From Chamaecrista fasciculata (lineage: Eukaryota; Streptophyta; Magnoliopsida; Fabales; Fabaceae), in contig QANZ01015550.1 in assembly GCA_003254925.1 (NCBI GenBank), forward strand, positions 5,158 to 69,157: 64,000 bases of DNA, given 5' to 3'. The position numbers and the translations under genes were made by a program. A model generated the notes under the pieces. That model worked only from the letters and a program-made list of their open reading frames with translations. It was not told the origin of the DNA and ran no database searches. Shown one piece after another: positions 12,583 to 25,530 of the stretch; positions within the stretch are counted from its first letter, which is position 1, and each line of letters begins with the position of its first letter.

Positions 12583-13044
12583 TTATATTTATGAAAAATT
12601 AAAATTTATAGTTTCAATATTTAAGAACTAAATTTTAATTTTAAGACAAATTAAATTATCAAAAATTAGATTTTCTCATTCTCACAACACATGTTGTAAC
12701 TGTTAAAAGTCATCATTTTTATAGATAACACCAATGTTCTCATTGGTGAACAATTAACATTTTCTAACCAAAGTTCAAAATGTTCAAACTCAAAAACGAA
12801 AGTTTGAATTTTATAGTAAAGAAGATTTGAATTCTAGACTTATATTAGAATTTGAGTTGCTCTTTAACTATGTGTATTTTAATATTTACATATATTAGCT
12901 ATTAAAAAAATATTATATATATAATTACTAAATAATTAATAATTTCAGTTCTGTATAAAATATATCATGTTGGCACAGGTTAATTTGTTTTAGTTGTAGA
13001 AGTTGAGTTTATTAGGAGTGTGTATATATATATAAGTAAAAGTC

Positions 13045-13548
13045 TCAAATTGGTCCTTTATATATGAGGTTAATTTCAAATTCATCTATTATCTTTCATT
13101 TGTTTAAGATTGGTCTTACATGTTTTCATGATATTTCAAATTTGTCACAAACTTACTTTCTAGACGCAATTTGACCTCATTTACTAGCGATCTTAATTAG
13201 GCAGAGAAAGAACTCTTGAAAAGTTAACACATAGTTTCAAACACGTTGCATTTATACTTGAAACAAGAGAGTTATGATCAATTTCACTAGTTTGATTGTG
13301 AAATGAGTTACCCATTTTTTGGTATTCAATATGACATCATTTGTTGACGGTTCCAAGTACTCAAGTACTTATCAAAAGAAATTTGTAACTCTAAATTCGT
13401 CGCATTTGAGCTTGAAATGAAAGAGAAATGATCATATAAAATACTTTTGGAACCAATTTAAAACATCATGAAAACATATAGGATCAATCTAAAACAAATG
13501 AAAAATAATAGACCAATTTGAAATCTATCCCATAATACATAAGGGATT
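13045..13548. mobile_element. Foldback MITE (family F, copy 1)
   Basis: Left arm 'ttggtcctttatatatgagg...tcatctattatctttcattt' is matched by an inverse right arm at about 13450-13548. The centre has 'cttgaaac/gtttcaag' motifs shared with family G. Related partial copies are at 13780-14010 and 61155-61555. Confidence 0.7.
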
Positions 13549-13779
13549 AAAAAAATAGTCTTGGGTATAGAACATTCATGGGAATGGATAATGCTATGAA
13601 ACTTGAGTTTTTATTCTAATTAATTGACTAAATTATCTTTATAAAATTTAACTAGTTATATTATGTATAATAAAGAATATTTTTTTTAACAATTTTATAC
13701 TTTTATTTTTAAAAAAAATTAAATGCTATAAAAAGTTTTTAAAACAAGCATACTAGGTACTAATATATATATGGAGTGA

Positions 13780-14010
13780 ATTTCAAATTGGTCTCTTATA
13801 TTTTATTTATTTCAGATTGGTCCTACATATTTTCACAATTTTTTAAATTGGTTCTAAACCTTCTTTCAAGATGCTATTTAATCTCATTTATTAATGATCT
13901 CACCTGGATAGAGAAATAACTATATACTCTTCAAGCGTTAGCACATAATTTTCAAAGTTGTCGTATTCAAATTAAAAATGAGATCTCAACCGGAGATTAT
14001 TATTATTTTG
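13780..14010. mobile_element. Partial family F MITE
   Basis: Only one arm is present: 'tttcaaattggtctcttata...cagattggtcctacatattttcac', plus the 'ttagcacataattttcaaag' core. The second arm is missing, so this is a truncated copy. Confidence 0.55.
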
Positions 14011-14124
14011 ATGATTCATGCTTATATCAAAGTCCAAAACTAAATAAAATTTTAATTTGTACCCTATTCATACTTTATCTATGATTATCTCTAAACATTA
14101 CTCAATTTTAAGTATTGAGATTGA

Positions 14125-14235
14125 CCATGTATATATAGTAAATTAATAATTTGATTTTTGAAAGATTATCGAATTGACAATTCAATTTTTGAAAAATTAA
14201 AATACATAGTTTAATAAGAGTATTTTTTAATCCTT
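14125..14235. mobile_element. Half copy of a family B MITE
   Basis: The phrase 'agtaaattaataatttgatttttgaaagattatcgaattgacaa' matches the left arm of the complete family B element at 30190-30456. No right arm follows. Confidence 0.5.
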
Positions 14236-14303
14236 TTTATTAATTTATATAAGAATAAACTATTTGGTTATTTTATAATAAAAACTGAAAACATATATAT
14301 AGC

Positions 14304-14400
14304 CAATGTGGATTAGCACAAGTGGTTAAAAATTTGAAGCCACTTAATTTTATTTGGTGGAGTGTCTTCCCTTACTACTACTTTATTGTACAAAAAAAAC
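14304..14400 (+). mobile_element. Possible truncated SINE
   Basis: It has an A-box-like TTAGCACAAGTGGTTA and ends in an A-rich tail (gtacaaaaaaaac) followed by an AT microsatellite at 14401-14420. No clear B box is seen, so the call is weak. Confidence 0.28.
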
Positions 14401-14891
14401 ATATATATATATATATATATATTAGATGTTTTAAATTTATTTTATAAGATGATGGTTAAAGACTTAAAAATTATAACACAATATGCATATGTCGTAGCTT
14501 GCACGTGTTGAATTGCATACAAAATAGATAAGAGTTGAGAGGTAAAGAGTAGTGTCACCGACCAGGATATTCCTGTAAATAGGGTATATGAATAATTATG
14601 ATATATACAACATTAAATTGATGTGGAGGCAGTGGAAATCATTATTAATTATTGGCCTTTAATTTGTCGGGTCTTAATTTTTTGTTGTGTTGTGTTATAT
14701 ATTGTTCACCACTGTTCAAAATGTGGCCGGCACTGATTTGATATCTCTGTCACACACTACTTCACTTCACGTAGATAACAGAGAAAAGGATTTGACTACA
14801 AGAGGCAGATGTTGAGTCTATTATTTGTCCTAAAATTTAGTCTATTATTCATGTTTAATGATAATTTGGTCTCTAATTTAAGTTAATTTTA

Positions 14892-15416
14892 GAGGAAATT
14901 TATTATTTAGTCTCTCATTTTTCAGTAAGTTAATGATTTGGTTTTTTAATTATCAAAATAGATTACTCAATCCTCCATTTAGCATAATTGTCAACTATTT
15001 AGTCTCTCAGTTATTACCCTCTAAGTAACTTGGTGGCATGGACATTAAGTGTTGACATGATGCTGTCAAATGTTACTCTAACATCCTAATCACTTAAACT
15101 AAACCGAACCGAACCAACAAATCTAGTAAATAAACCAAACCAGACCCTAATAGAGAAGGTAAAAATTAGGAAAAGATGAACCAAATAGTTGAGTTTTAAA
15201 ACTGAGAGACCATATAATTACACATATAGCATTAATATATGACATTTAACATGTCACACGTGTATTTAACGGTCAAATCATGAGTGTAAGTAACTGAGAG
15301 AGACTATAACCAGTTGACTTTTGTAATTATTGAGGGATCAACTAATGTATTTCAATAATGCAAGGATCAAATTGTTGAAATTGTGAAAAATGAGGGACCG
15401 AATAGAAAATTTCCTC
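14892..15416. mobile_element. Foldback MITE (family C) with 9-bp TSD
   Basis: Ends are GAGGAAATTTATTATTTAG and its inverse. It is flanked by an exact 9-bp duplication TTAATTTTA at 14883-14891 and 15417-15425. Long inverted arms plus a 9-bp duplication are the hallmarks of Mutator-like MITEs. It has no coding capacity. Confidence 0.88.
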
Positions 15417-15425
15417 TTAATTTTA

Positions 15426-16339
15426 TAGTTTAAAAGTTTAATTTTTTTATCTTTAAATTTAAATTCAGAATTAAAAAATTAGTAATTAAAATAACTAAAA
15501 ATTAAGTCGTATATATTAATTATTTAAAAATTAATTTATTAATTCAGTATAATTTTTTTAAAAAAAATAAAAAGGTTAAGAATAGATTTTCTCTGGACAA
15601 TACACATAATAGATATAGATAGATATTGACTAATGAGAAGCAGAATTAAGAATGTGCTTAATTAATACAATTACGGCTGACCACAGAAATGTGGGACGCG
15701 TACGAAGAGTGTGTGTTGGATAAGAGATTACAGTAAAAGACAGAAATGTTTTTCGGCTACGATAATGAAATTCCGATGTCAATGGTCGATATTTCCGAGC
15801 TCATGATCCATCACTTTCTCTGTTGTACATTCATGAGATTTGAAATTTTGAAACACACAACGCACACGCCGTGACACCAACGTAACTAGGATACTACACT
15901 GCCGCAATTATTAATTCGGCTCTACTATTATCCCACACATTAATAGGGGTGTATAAGGGTCGGGCTGGACCGAGACTCAGCCCGGTCAAATCTGACTCGA
16001 GCTGGGTCATCAAATTCAACTGGCCCAATTTTTTTAAAATAAATTTTATTTTATTTAAATTATTTATATATTTTTAATTGATATATATTAATGAAATAAT
16101 TAATTTAATGATATTTTTATTAATAAATAAATTTAATTTAAATTATTTGTTAAGAAAATATTAATTTAATTAAGATTAAGTATATATTTATGTATTTTTT
16201 TTCATACATAATTGATAAAAATAAGATTTATACAAAGTTTGGAACAAAAGAATATTTTTGCCAATCTTTGATTAAAAAATCTTGTGCATTTTTCACGTAG
16301 TTTATTTTTACTAATTAAAAATATGATCAACAAATTAAA
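15426..16339. other. Intergenic with a partial hAT-like end
   Basis: Mostly AT-rich. At 15949 a TAGGGGTGTATAAGGGTCGGGC start resembles the hAT MITE end at 19238, but I could not find its partner end. No gene is visible. Confidence 0.35.
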
Positions 16340-16347
16340 TAGTTGTA

Positions 16348-17150
16348 GGTAAAAGTATTGTTGGTACCCTAATGTATGAGGTCATTTTCAGTTTACCTCC
16401 AACGTTTTACATTTGAGTCAATTATATCCCAACCCGGTATTTTTTTAAGGTCCTTAAGTTTCCATTATTTAGAAATCTTCCACTCTCAAAATTTTTCTTT
16501 CACAGGAGTCCCTAACTAATTACAGAACAATCCAGAATGTTTGTTATCTTTAATGAAATGGTCCCTGCAATTGAGAAACCCGAAAAATATCTTCCCTCTG
16601 TTTTTCACAATTTCGGCAACCACACACAAACTCGCCGGTGAGTCTCGAATACAAAGAAATCGAGCAGAAATACCAATAGCTCTAGCTCGCGGCGTTAACA
16701 CACAATCCCCGATGGCGGTATTGTCGTGGTCGTCGAAATTGAAAAGTAAAATAACTTCAAAACCCCTATGGAGAAAGAGGCAAAATAGAGAAAATGAGTG
16801 AGAGAGACGGTTGTAAGGGAAGGAAAATTGATGAGAATGACGTAATTTAGAGGTGACTAGGAAGCTGAGGATGATAACGAGAAGGACCACGTCGACGAAA
16901 ACAAAGACAGAGTGGATGACGTCGATGAAGTGTTGTGGTGATATTTTATGGTAAGAGAATGAGGGTTGTTTGTGGTTTCTAAAGACATGTTTGTTAAATA
17001 TGACAAACATTTTGGACTGTTCTATAATTAGTTAAAAATTGAAGTATAATTGACTCAAATATAAAATATTAGAGGTATAATTAAAAATAAAACGTTGGAA
17101 ATAAGAGAAACTAACCCTATACATTAAGATTATCAACAATAATTTTGTCA
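16348..17150. mobile_element. Foldback element (family H), 0.8 kb
   Basis: The left end GGTAAAAGTATTGTTGGTAC and 60 further bases match the inverse of the right end at about 17080-17150. Flanks TAGTTGTA (16340-16347) and TAGGTGTA (17151-17158) look like a decayed 8-9 bp duplication. Inside, 'aatccagaatgtttg' and 'caaacattttggact' are also inverted. The 164-codon minus-strand frame (16516-17010) lies wholly inside the element and has no recognisable domain, so I do not call it a gene. Confidence 0.7.
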
Positions 17151-17158
17151 TAGGTGTA

Positions 17159-17873
17159 AAACATTATAATTAACAAATAGGGCGGATCGAAGAAGAAAAA
17201 GTTACCCATTACCATGTGGGCCACACAACCGTTTTGTGAATTAATTAGTATATATATTTACTGCGCCACTTAGTAATTTTGACCTTCTTCAAATTCAAGA
17301 GTACCTGCTCAACACTTCAACGTGATTGAATCAAATACGTAAACTAAAATTAATTCGGCTAAGAGAATTTAATTTGTCAATGAAAATATTAAATATGAAC
17401 TAGTATTGATTAAAACGAAATATTATGATTAATTAAAATGTCAAATACAAAAGGTCATGTCTGACGGAGGAAGGCCTATAATTATAATATTAATATTAAT
17501 ATCAACAATAAAATAACAGCATTTTACATGTTGGAATAATAGAAGTCTCCGTCAAAAGGATATGACAGCATCCATTAAGTATGAGATTCGTCAACTTCAC
17601 TCATCTCTAATTCTTAAGATTATTCCAAAATTAATTGACGATGTTGTATATGTGTATGAGCCAACTATATACTATATGACAACTTGACAAGGATATCCAT
17701 TTTAATAAAGATAATTGACTAATAGATTTCCGGCCATGCTAGCTTTTCTATTCTTCATAACATACATATACATATATATGTATAATTACAAAATGTCAAC
17801 CCGTATATGAGCATCAATATTTGAATGATAATATTTAATCATGTATATTCTCAGAAAGTTTGAATTAAAACTT

Positions 17874-17909
<36 letters not shown>

Positions 17910-19229
17910 TAGGTATTTTGGGTGTCTTAACAACATGCAAATATGTATATAATAATAACAATAGAAATTTATGATTCAGTGTTATATATAAACGATAATT
18001 AAATAGAGAAATATAATGGAGGAGTTATACAAGAACAATTAGCAATAGAGATTTGTCATTTATGAAAATGCGTTCCTAAAAAATATATTTTGTTTTTATA
18101 TTTATTTGTAATATATTTATTTTATACTATTATTTTAAATGATCGACTACCAAAAGCTCTTCAAACATATATAATAGTATATATATATTATATTTAAATC
18201 AACTTTCATACAATTTTCTAAAGCAATATTTAAAATAGTATATTCTAGAAAATGAACAAATAAATAGTATATAAATATATATTATTAAATGCTTCGTTTA
18301 AATAAACTAATAACATATATAATGAATGCTGTTATAACAAAATAAACACATGAAGATGAAGAATAAAAAGTTAATTTTATATAATGAAAAAAATAAATTA
18401 ATCATAATTTTTATTTACATCAACCATATTCTATTATTGATGGCATAAAATTTATTTCTTTATTTCAATATTTTTCTCTATATATTATAATTATTTATGA
18501 AAAATTTTTGACTCACGTTATTTTTATTGAAAAACCTTATAGAGATTTTATTTAATTAAGTTTAGGCCTTAACAATTGAAAAATAATTAAATAAATAATT
18601 ATATATCGAATGATCTAATTTATATTTGCATCATCTAAAGAATTTCACTTGACTTCTTCCTTTCTTTTGCTCCAATCAAATATTATTAGGATATGTCAAA
18701 CCACGTGGCATGACAATGTTACTATTGGTTTGACCAACGTTTTGCTACTCCGATCCTTGCTTTCGATGCTCCCAGCCAACACAACGTTAACTATGATGAA
18801 ATAGCACACAAGACCTCACACTTTGTCTTTGGGCCACACATAGACTCTTATAATTAGTTTTTATTGAAGTCTCATATCATTTAAAAGGTTTTTTTAATTA
18901 ACTTTATATATATTAAGACAATTCTCTTTTTGAGAGTTCTTTTGGGATGAATTATAGGTTTTTCTACATGTTATCAAAGTCACTTTTAGGTGTGCATAGA
19001 TAAATGAGATTTACTGTGGGTTGCCCTGAAGATAATCCGTTGGTTTCACACTCCTTATATCGAGCGCGAGAGATGCGTATTGAAATCTCACATCGCTTAG
19101 TTAAAGAACTTTCTAACTCACATCACACTCCTTAAAGAACTTTCACACTCCTTTGAGAGTTTTTTCTAGGGTGATTTAGGTATTTCTAGACCCTCTTTTT
19201 GGTAGAATCTTATTCACCCATAGAAGATT
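17159..19229. other. Intergenic, very AT-rich
   Basis: No coding frame is seen. A TA microsatellite lies at 17876-17908, followed at about 17907-17945 by a degenerate relative of the Helitron end described at 20585. The stretch 18830-19200 carries 'tctcacatcgcttag' and 'actcctttgagag' phrases of a dispersed repeat I cannot classify. Confidence 0.4.
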
Positions 19230-19237
19230 GTAGAAGC

Positions 19238-19802
19238 TAGGGGTGAGCAACCCAACCTGAGAACCCGCAAAAACCAACCGCAAGTTAAATTGGCTCAAAA
19301 TTTTTCAACCTGCACACTTGCAGGTTAGGTTGCGAGTTTGTGGTTTCTCAACCCAAACTAACATGCGAACCCGCACATAATTTTTTATATGTTTATGTAC
19401 TTTTTTTAATATATTTTTGTATATTTTTTATGTATTTATATTGTTAGTTTTTTATAAATAAGATATTTTAATTTTAAAATTTACGTAATTATAAATATTT
19501 ATTTATATATGTTATGGAGTGTCTTTTAATTGATATTTTTTCAACTTTTATTATGTGTAGGTATTTTTATTCACTATTCACAAATTTATAATAATATTTT
19601 TTTATTATAAAAATTAAAACTATCCTTTTAAAAAAATTATAAACACAATGCAACTGGCTCAACCCAATCCAACCAACAAAGTTGTGGGTTGAACTTATTC
19701 AAATTAAATTTTGAAAATTACAAAACCAACCCAGAAATTAATGTGCAGATTGGATTAAAATTTTCTTCAAATCGAATCCAACTCAACCGGTGCTCAGGCT
19801 TA
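19238..19802. mobile_element. hAT-type MITE
   Basis: Ends are TAGGGGTGAGCA and TGCTCAGGCTTA, an imperfect inverted pair of the form usual for plant hAT MITEs. Flanking 8-bp direct repeats GTAGAAGC (19230-19237) and GTAAAAGC (19803-19810) differ by one base; 8 bp is the hAT duplication length. The interior is AT-rich, with inverted 'aacccgca/tgtgggtt' phrases and no transposase. Confidence 0.8.
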
Positions 19803-19810
19803 GTAAAAGC

Positions 19811-20580
19811 ATTTAATTTTTACATTGGTATTGGTCCATATACAAGCTAATTAAGCTCAATTCATACAACTGTTAGAATTCTTTATTAAGCAATTACATA
19901 TAGTTTATTATTTAATCCACCCTTAGAAAAGATGAATTATATAATATATAGGAATGTGTTCATTACTTGGTTTTACCTTCTAAGTTCTACCTACGAATTT
20001 CGGCTTCATTTTTTAGGGGGACAGAATCAGTACACCAGAGAAATGAAATTCTTCCACCCCTAACTAAGAAAAAATTCTAAATTGATGGATTATTTCACAT
20101 ACAAAGTCAATTGTAAAATTGAATTGATACCAAATTAAAATGACCCTCATAGACTAAAAGACAAATTTAGCAGAGACACGTTTATAATTGAAATCTCAAT
20201 TACACTGAACAAACGCATTGCCGACGTATAGTATACTACTCTTGCCGACTAAAGAAATCTAAAAAGAAACGAAAGAAGAAGAAAAAACTGCCTCAAATTA
20301 AAATGCATTACTTTGACACAAAATTGACATGGTTTTCAGCTAAATTAATTTATTCTGTGAGACTTCTTCGTCACATGTTTGAGGCGCAATAAAATATAAA
20401 CAGTAGTATTACATTTTGTTTTGTTTTTCTTTTTTGTCCATTGGTTGAATTTAATGTAGGTTTGTGTAAAGTTACTTCAACTTAATGAAAGAGTTTGAAG
20501 GGAATTTGTTTTTTTAAACATCTATAAATGCTATATATAGCTATAAGCTAAGTGAATATATATATATATAACACATATAT
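19811..20580. other. Intergenic, no gene seen
   Basis: AT-rich sequence without a coding frame or a repeat I can classify. Confidence 0.35.
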
Positions 20581-20584
20581 ATAT

Positions 20585-20757
20585 ACTAGGGGTTAGGGCA
20601 CGCAAATATGTATGTAAAATAAATAAGGGACTAAATTGTTAACTTAGTAAAGAAAGAGAGACCAAATAGTAAATTTTCTCTTATTTTTAATTTCATAGAC
20701 TATAATTTTAAACCTGGACGACCAGAAAGGGGTGAAGCCATATAATATAAGATATAT
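20585..20757 (-). mobile_element. Helitron-like fragment, 3' end degraded
   Basis: Read on the minus strand, this is about 170 bases matching 60955-61135: it has the 'ggctccacccctttctggtcgtcc' block, a 'ttactaagttaacaatttagtccct' block, and ends TGCGTGCC...CTAGT. The second arm of the terminal hairpin is missing, unlike the copy at 61 kb. Confidence 0.5.
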
Positions 20758-23050
20758 GTATTATATATGTATTTCTACATGAACGTACCAGATATAATTA
20801 ATGACTATCACATGGAAATTGAAGCTTCCATTTTGGAATTATATAAAAATTTCTTAAGAAAAACAGTTTCTCTTCAATCAAACAATAACTAATCAAAAGA
20901 ATAATTCCTCTCCTTAGTTCTTACTCTTTGGTTTTTCGAGGGCTTCACTAAAACTAATTTAAATTCAACTCATGTTGTATATCTATATATTTAATTATGA
21001 TAGAAGAATTTTTTAGCAAAAATAATTGTATTCACTAAATTTCAATCCCAAATTCAAGATGAAGGATTTTGGATCCTCAAAACTCGTCTCAAGAATCAAG
21101 ACCCGAATCATAATCATAAATCCAGACAAGTATCAAATTTAAAACATATTGCAGAACTTTTATAACCATTAATATTCTAGATTTTGCTAGCAGTTGTGTT
21201 TCCATGACTGTCGCGAAGAAGAACTGAAAGAGAGAGAAATATAATTATATGGGTTCTCTCAATATGAGTGCCCACTTTCCAACATGTGGACTAACTACTT
21301 GAATGAATCACTCCTATTTATAGTAAAATGAGAGAGCTCCCAAATACTAACTATCCGATGTGAGATTTAATTAAAATAGTCCACATTTCAATGGGTCAAC
21401 CTATAACTTAATTGGACTTCCACATGGGGCGATATTTAACTTATATAATCTAACATTAGACCTTACTTAAACACTACCGAGTAATTTATATATTTGTATT
21501 TGAAGTTTTGAACTAACCTCTTGCTAATAATTAGAAAACAATTTGTCTACAAAAATCTCAATCAATTTGTCTACAAAAATCTTAATCGTCAAAAATAGAA
21601 TAATTATATTAAATTCCTCCGATGCTAGAATGTTTTTTTGGTAAAAGGTATATACAAATTAGATTGAAATTACAACGCTATAAAATTTAATCAAACAATA
21701 ATTGATCATGATCAATTGATTACTCCTGTGGTGTACGTGTGAGTTAAAAACTTAAAAATGATATCTACAAAAAAAACTTAAAATGATTAATATACGATTT
21801 TGTGTTAATTAATACCAATGTGTGAGTTGTGTTGATATTTATAAATCTATTTTTTGTTAATATAAACTAATTATTGGTCAACAGCTAGACTCGCATCAAT
21901 TAAAATTATCAACTTGTTTATGAATCTGTGAAACAATCTAGAAATCTATTCATTATATATGTAATTATATATACCATTACAGTTGTGTCCCCATGATCTC
22001 AGTGTTAAACATTACCATATATACCAAAACAGCCATAAATTAAAACATTTGTGGTATTTGACCCGAAATTCCCGCATGCATTGATGCGATCGAGCGAACC
22101 TAATATTTCAATTCTCAAGTGCCAAAAATACTAATTATATTAATATATATATAAATAATACTAATTATTATTATTATTTTGAGCAAAAGACAAAAATTAA
22201 TTCACTTTAATAATCAACTCAATATCATATTTCTATAGTATAAGTTTTCCTACTCGTTAATTAACTCAAATATGATTTTTTTTAAAGTATGAAACTATTT
22301 TAATATATAAAAGTAAATAAATATATTGCGAGTTTTGTAGCTTCTTTTTTTCTTTTTTAAGTTTACTTTAGAATAATATAAAATAAATTTTGTAAAATTA
22401 CTGAGATTTTTTTTTTGCCGTCTAAGAAGTGAAAAGTTATTTAACTCTATTTACTATTTTTTTTTCTCTTTTTTAATATTCAAAATAAAATTAATTTTAA
22501 CCCATCAAAACATTCCTCACACATATAAATAGTATAGAAGATAGATAAATATTAATATAAACTATTTATATTATTATAATTTGACTTTAGATTTCAATAT
22601 AATTCATATATGCGTGTAAGTATATATGCATGGTAATTAAATATTCTTTTAAATTGTACACCATTTTCAAACAAATTCTAAAATATAAAACTCCAAACTC
22701 ATAAGAACATCTTTAATTTTTTTTGGCCGACAATCTGGATATGCACTTTGTGGATATGGATCGGATATGCACTTCTTGTACAGTCTTATTAGTCTAGTCC
22801 ATGATGAATTATATAAGTTTTATAAATTCTTTAAAAAAAATTTGTCCTTAAATACTTTCAATGTTATTAAATACACACGGAAGCTAATATTAAAGTACAT
22901 ATTGAAAAATAACAAAAAGGTGGAACATATATATTGCATGTTTACTAAACAAAAGGAAAATAATTCAGCAGTCTTATAAGATACAGATAGAGGAGTACTT
23001 TAATATATTATATTATTTAATTATTTAATTTATCTATGTATTTTTTAAAA
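20758..23050. other. Intergenic, no gene seen
   Basis: AT-rich; the open frame at 22767-22979 has no features of a gene. Phrases at 21340-21450 ('ctatccgatgtgagattt', 'ggacttccacatgggg') look like parts of a dispersed repeat but are not bounded. Confidence 0.35.
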
Positions 23051-23053
23051 TTA

Positions 23054-23573
23054 AAGGGTCATTTTGATCCTAAATATATGTCTTAATGTTCATTTTGGTC
23101 CTTTATGTTTCAAAATGTTTTAGTAATGTTGACAAAACGTTTTATTTTGGTCCCAAACTATTGAATATGGTCATATATTTCTTTCGTTTCAATCTCGAAT
23201 GTGACGAATTTAGAACTATATGTATTGTTCTCAATGAGTACTTTCTCTATCCAGTTGGGGTCGTCAACACAACAAACAACGATGTCAAACCAATCCTGAA
23301 GTAGAACGCTCGTTTTACGGTCAAACAAGCAAAATTAGTTATATCTCTCTCGTTTCAAGTTCAAATGCGACGAATTCAGAGCTACGAGTTACTTTTAATA
23401 AATTCTTTAAACTTAAAATGATGATAAACGAGAAAAATATGATCAAATTCAATAGTTTGAGATCAAAATGAAACTTTTTTCAATATTTAGGATCAATTTG
23501 AACATTTCGAAACATAAATGACCAAAATTAATAATAGAGTATACATTTAGGACCAAAATGACCATTTGACCTT
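23054..23573. mobile_element. Foldback MITE (family G, copy 2)
   Basis: Left arm GGTCATTTTGATCCTAAAT and the phrase 'ttcattttggtcctttatgtttcaaaatg' are inverted at 23455-23573. The core 'cgaatgtgacgaatttagaac' matches copy 1 at about 9920. It is non-coding. Confidence 0.8.
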
Positions 23574-23929
23574 TTTTTAGTTTGAGAATTATATACATTG
23601 GCATCATGCGGCGCATTCTATATTGTGATTTGTCAAGAGTTATGGGCACCTGCCATCTGCAAAGAAAGGCCGACATCACTTAAATAATTGAAGAAAGTTA
23701 AACTCAGTTTTCAAATCCTTGTGACCTTGTGTTTCACTGCCAACTTGCCCATCCCAACTCATCAATGTCCTCTATTTTTAATATAATGGACCATTTTTTT
23801 AAAAGTATCAAATTCTATTTCAAAAAATTAAATTATTTTGGGTTATCCATTAAAACACACGGCACTTCTTTTTTTCTTTTTTCTTTTTTTTACTTTATCA
23901 CAGTTTTTAATAAAAATAAGACTTAAGTT

Positions 23930-24375
23930 CACTTTTGGTCCTCTAACTTTTACAAAGGTCTCAATTTGATCCCTTAACTTTTTTATTGTAATTTTGGTCC
24001 CTTAACTTTTGAAAAAGTTTCAATTTGGTCCCCTAACTTTTTTTGTTACTTTTTTGGTCCCATAACTTTTGAAAACGTCTCATCGTTAGTCCCAAGCTGA
24101 TTTCCATTCATTATCTGCCGTTAAAAATGATCTGATATACTGAGTTGGATGATGACGTGGCAAATATGAGTGAAGTTATGGGATTGATGGAAATAAGCTT
24201 GGGACCAACGGTAGGACGTTTTCAGAAGTTATGAGACCAAAATTGCAACAAAAAAAATTATGGGACTAAGTTGAGACCTTTGTCAATGTTATGGGACCAA
24301 AATTGTAACAAAAAAAGTTATGGGACCAAATTGAAATATTAGCCAAAATTATGGGACCAAAAATGCACTTTAGCC
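23930..24375. mobile_element. Foldback MITE (family A, copy 2)
   Basis: Left arm 'cttaagttcacttttggtcctctaac' and right arm 'gttatgggaccaaaaatgcactttagcc' are inverse. Its right end directly touches the large foldback at 24376. Confidence 0.8.
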
Positions 24376-25530
24376 TTATTTATATACAGAGATTATCTAT
24401 CATGTGCCCTTAAAGCACATGAAAAGCATTTATTACTTAACTTGAAACTTTAAAAAGTAATCAGATTTTATCTATAGGGATTATTTGTCAAGTGCCAGAT
24501 AAACATTTATTACTTAACTTGAAACTTTAAAAAGTAATCAGGCTTTATTTTCAACTTTAATTTATTTTTTCTTCTATTTTTATAAGACAAAAATACCCTC
24601 ATAGTTGACACTGTAAATATTGACTGACAATAACTTAAAGAATTTTTAAAAAGTGTTATTAATTTATAATTTTATGTAACATAATATATGTATATATATA
24701 TATAAATTTTTTCAATTTTTTAAAAATATATATTAAAATAAAAGCTCCCCACTATGGTTCCTGGAACTTTGGTTACTGATTTTAATCTCTTCCTCCCTTC
24801 TTGTCTCTTTTATTTCATCGGGACTTTATGAAAATAGGAGCTGAGAGAAGATTGAAGATTCAGTCTAGGAGGAAGCCTCCATAGTGGGAGCTTTTATTTT
24901 TTTGTCATGTTTCCAGTTCTGTTCTGTTTTTCTTTCATGTCTTGCCTTTACATTTCGTTCTTCAGTTTCTGTCTTTGTTGTAAGTTTCTTGAAAAAATTG
25001 AAAAAAAGTTGAAAAAATTGAAAAAATTTATATATTTTTTCATCTTCCAGAAACTATATATATATATTATGTTAATATATATTTTTAGTATATATTTTTA
25101 AAAAAATTGAAAAAATTTATATATATATATTATGTTACATAAAATTATAAATTAATAACACTTTTTAAAAATTCCTTTAAGTTATTGTCAGATGAAGTTA
25201 ATATTTACAGTGCCAACTATGAGGATATTTCTGTCTTATAAAAATAGAAAAAACAATAAATTAACGATAAAGATAAAATCTAATTACTTTTTAAAATTTC
25301 AAGTTAAGTAATAAATGCTTATCATGTGCTCTGAGGGCACATGACAAATAATCCCTAAACGAATCTGATTACTTTTTAAAGTTTCAAGTTAAGTAATAAA
25401 TGCTTACCATGTGCCTTAAGGGTAGATAATCCCTAAAGGAATTTGATTACTCTTTAAAGTTTCAAGTTAAGTAATAAATGCTTATCATGTGTCTTAAGAC
25501 ACATGATAGATAATCCCTGTATATAAATAA
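24376..25530. mobile_element. Large foldback element with repeated arms
   Basis: The left end TTATTTATATACAGAGATTA is inverted at the right end (25511-25530). Each arm is about 350-450 bases. Arms carry two to three copies of a module of roughly 80-100 bases: 'gggattatttgtcatgtgcc...aagcatttattacttaacttgaaactttaaaaagtaatcag'. The centre holds 'aaaagctccccactatgg' and its inverse near 24880. No protein is encoded. It is flanked exactly by two family A MITEs that are inverse to each other at the contact points. Confidence 0.8.
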
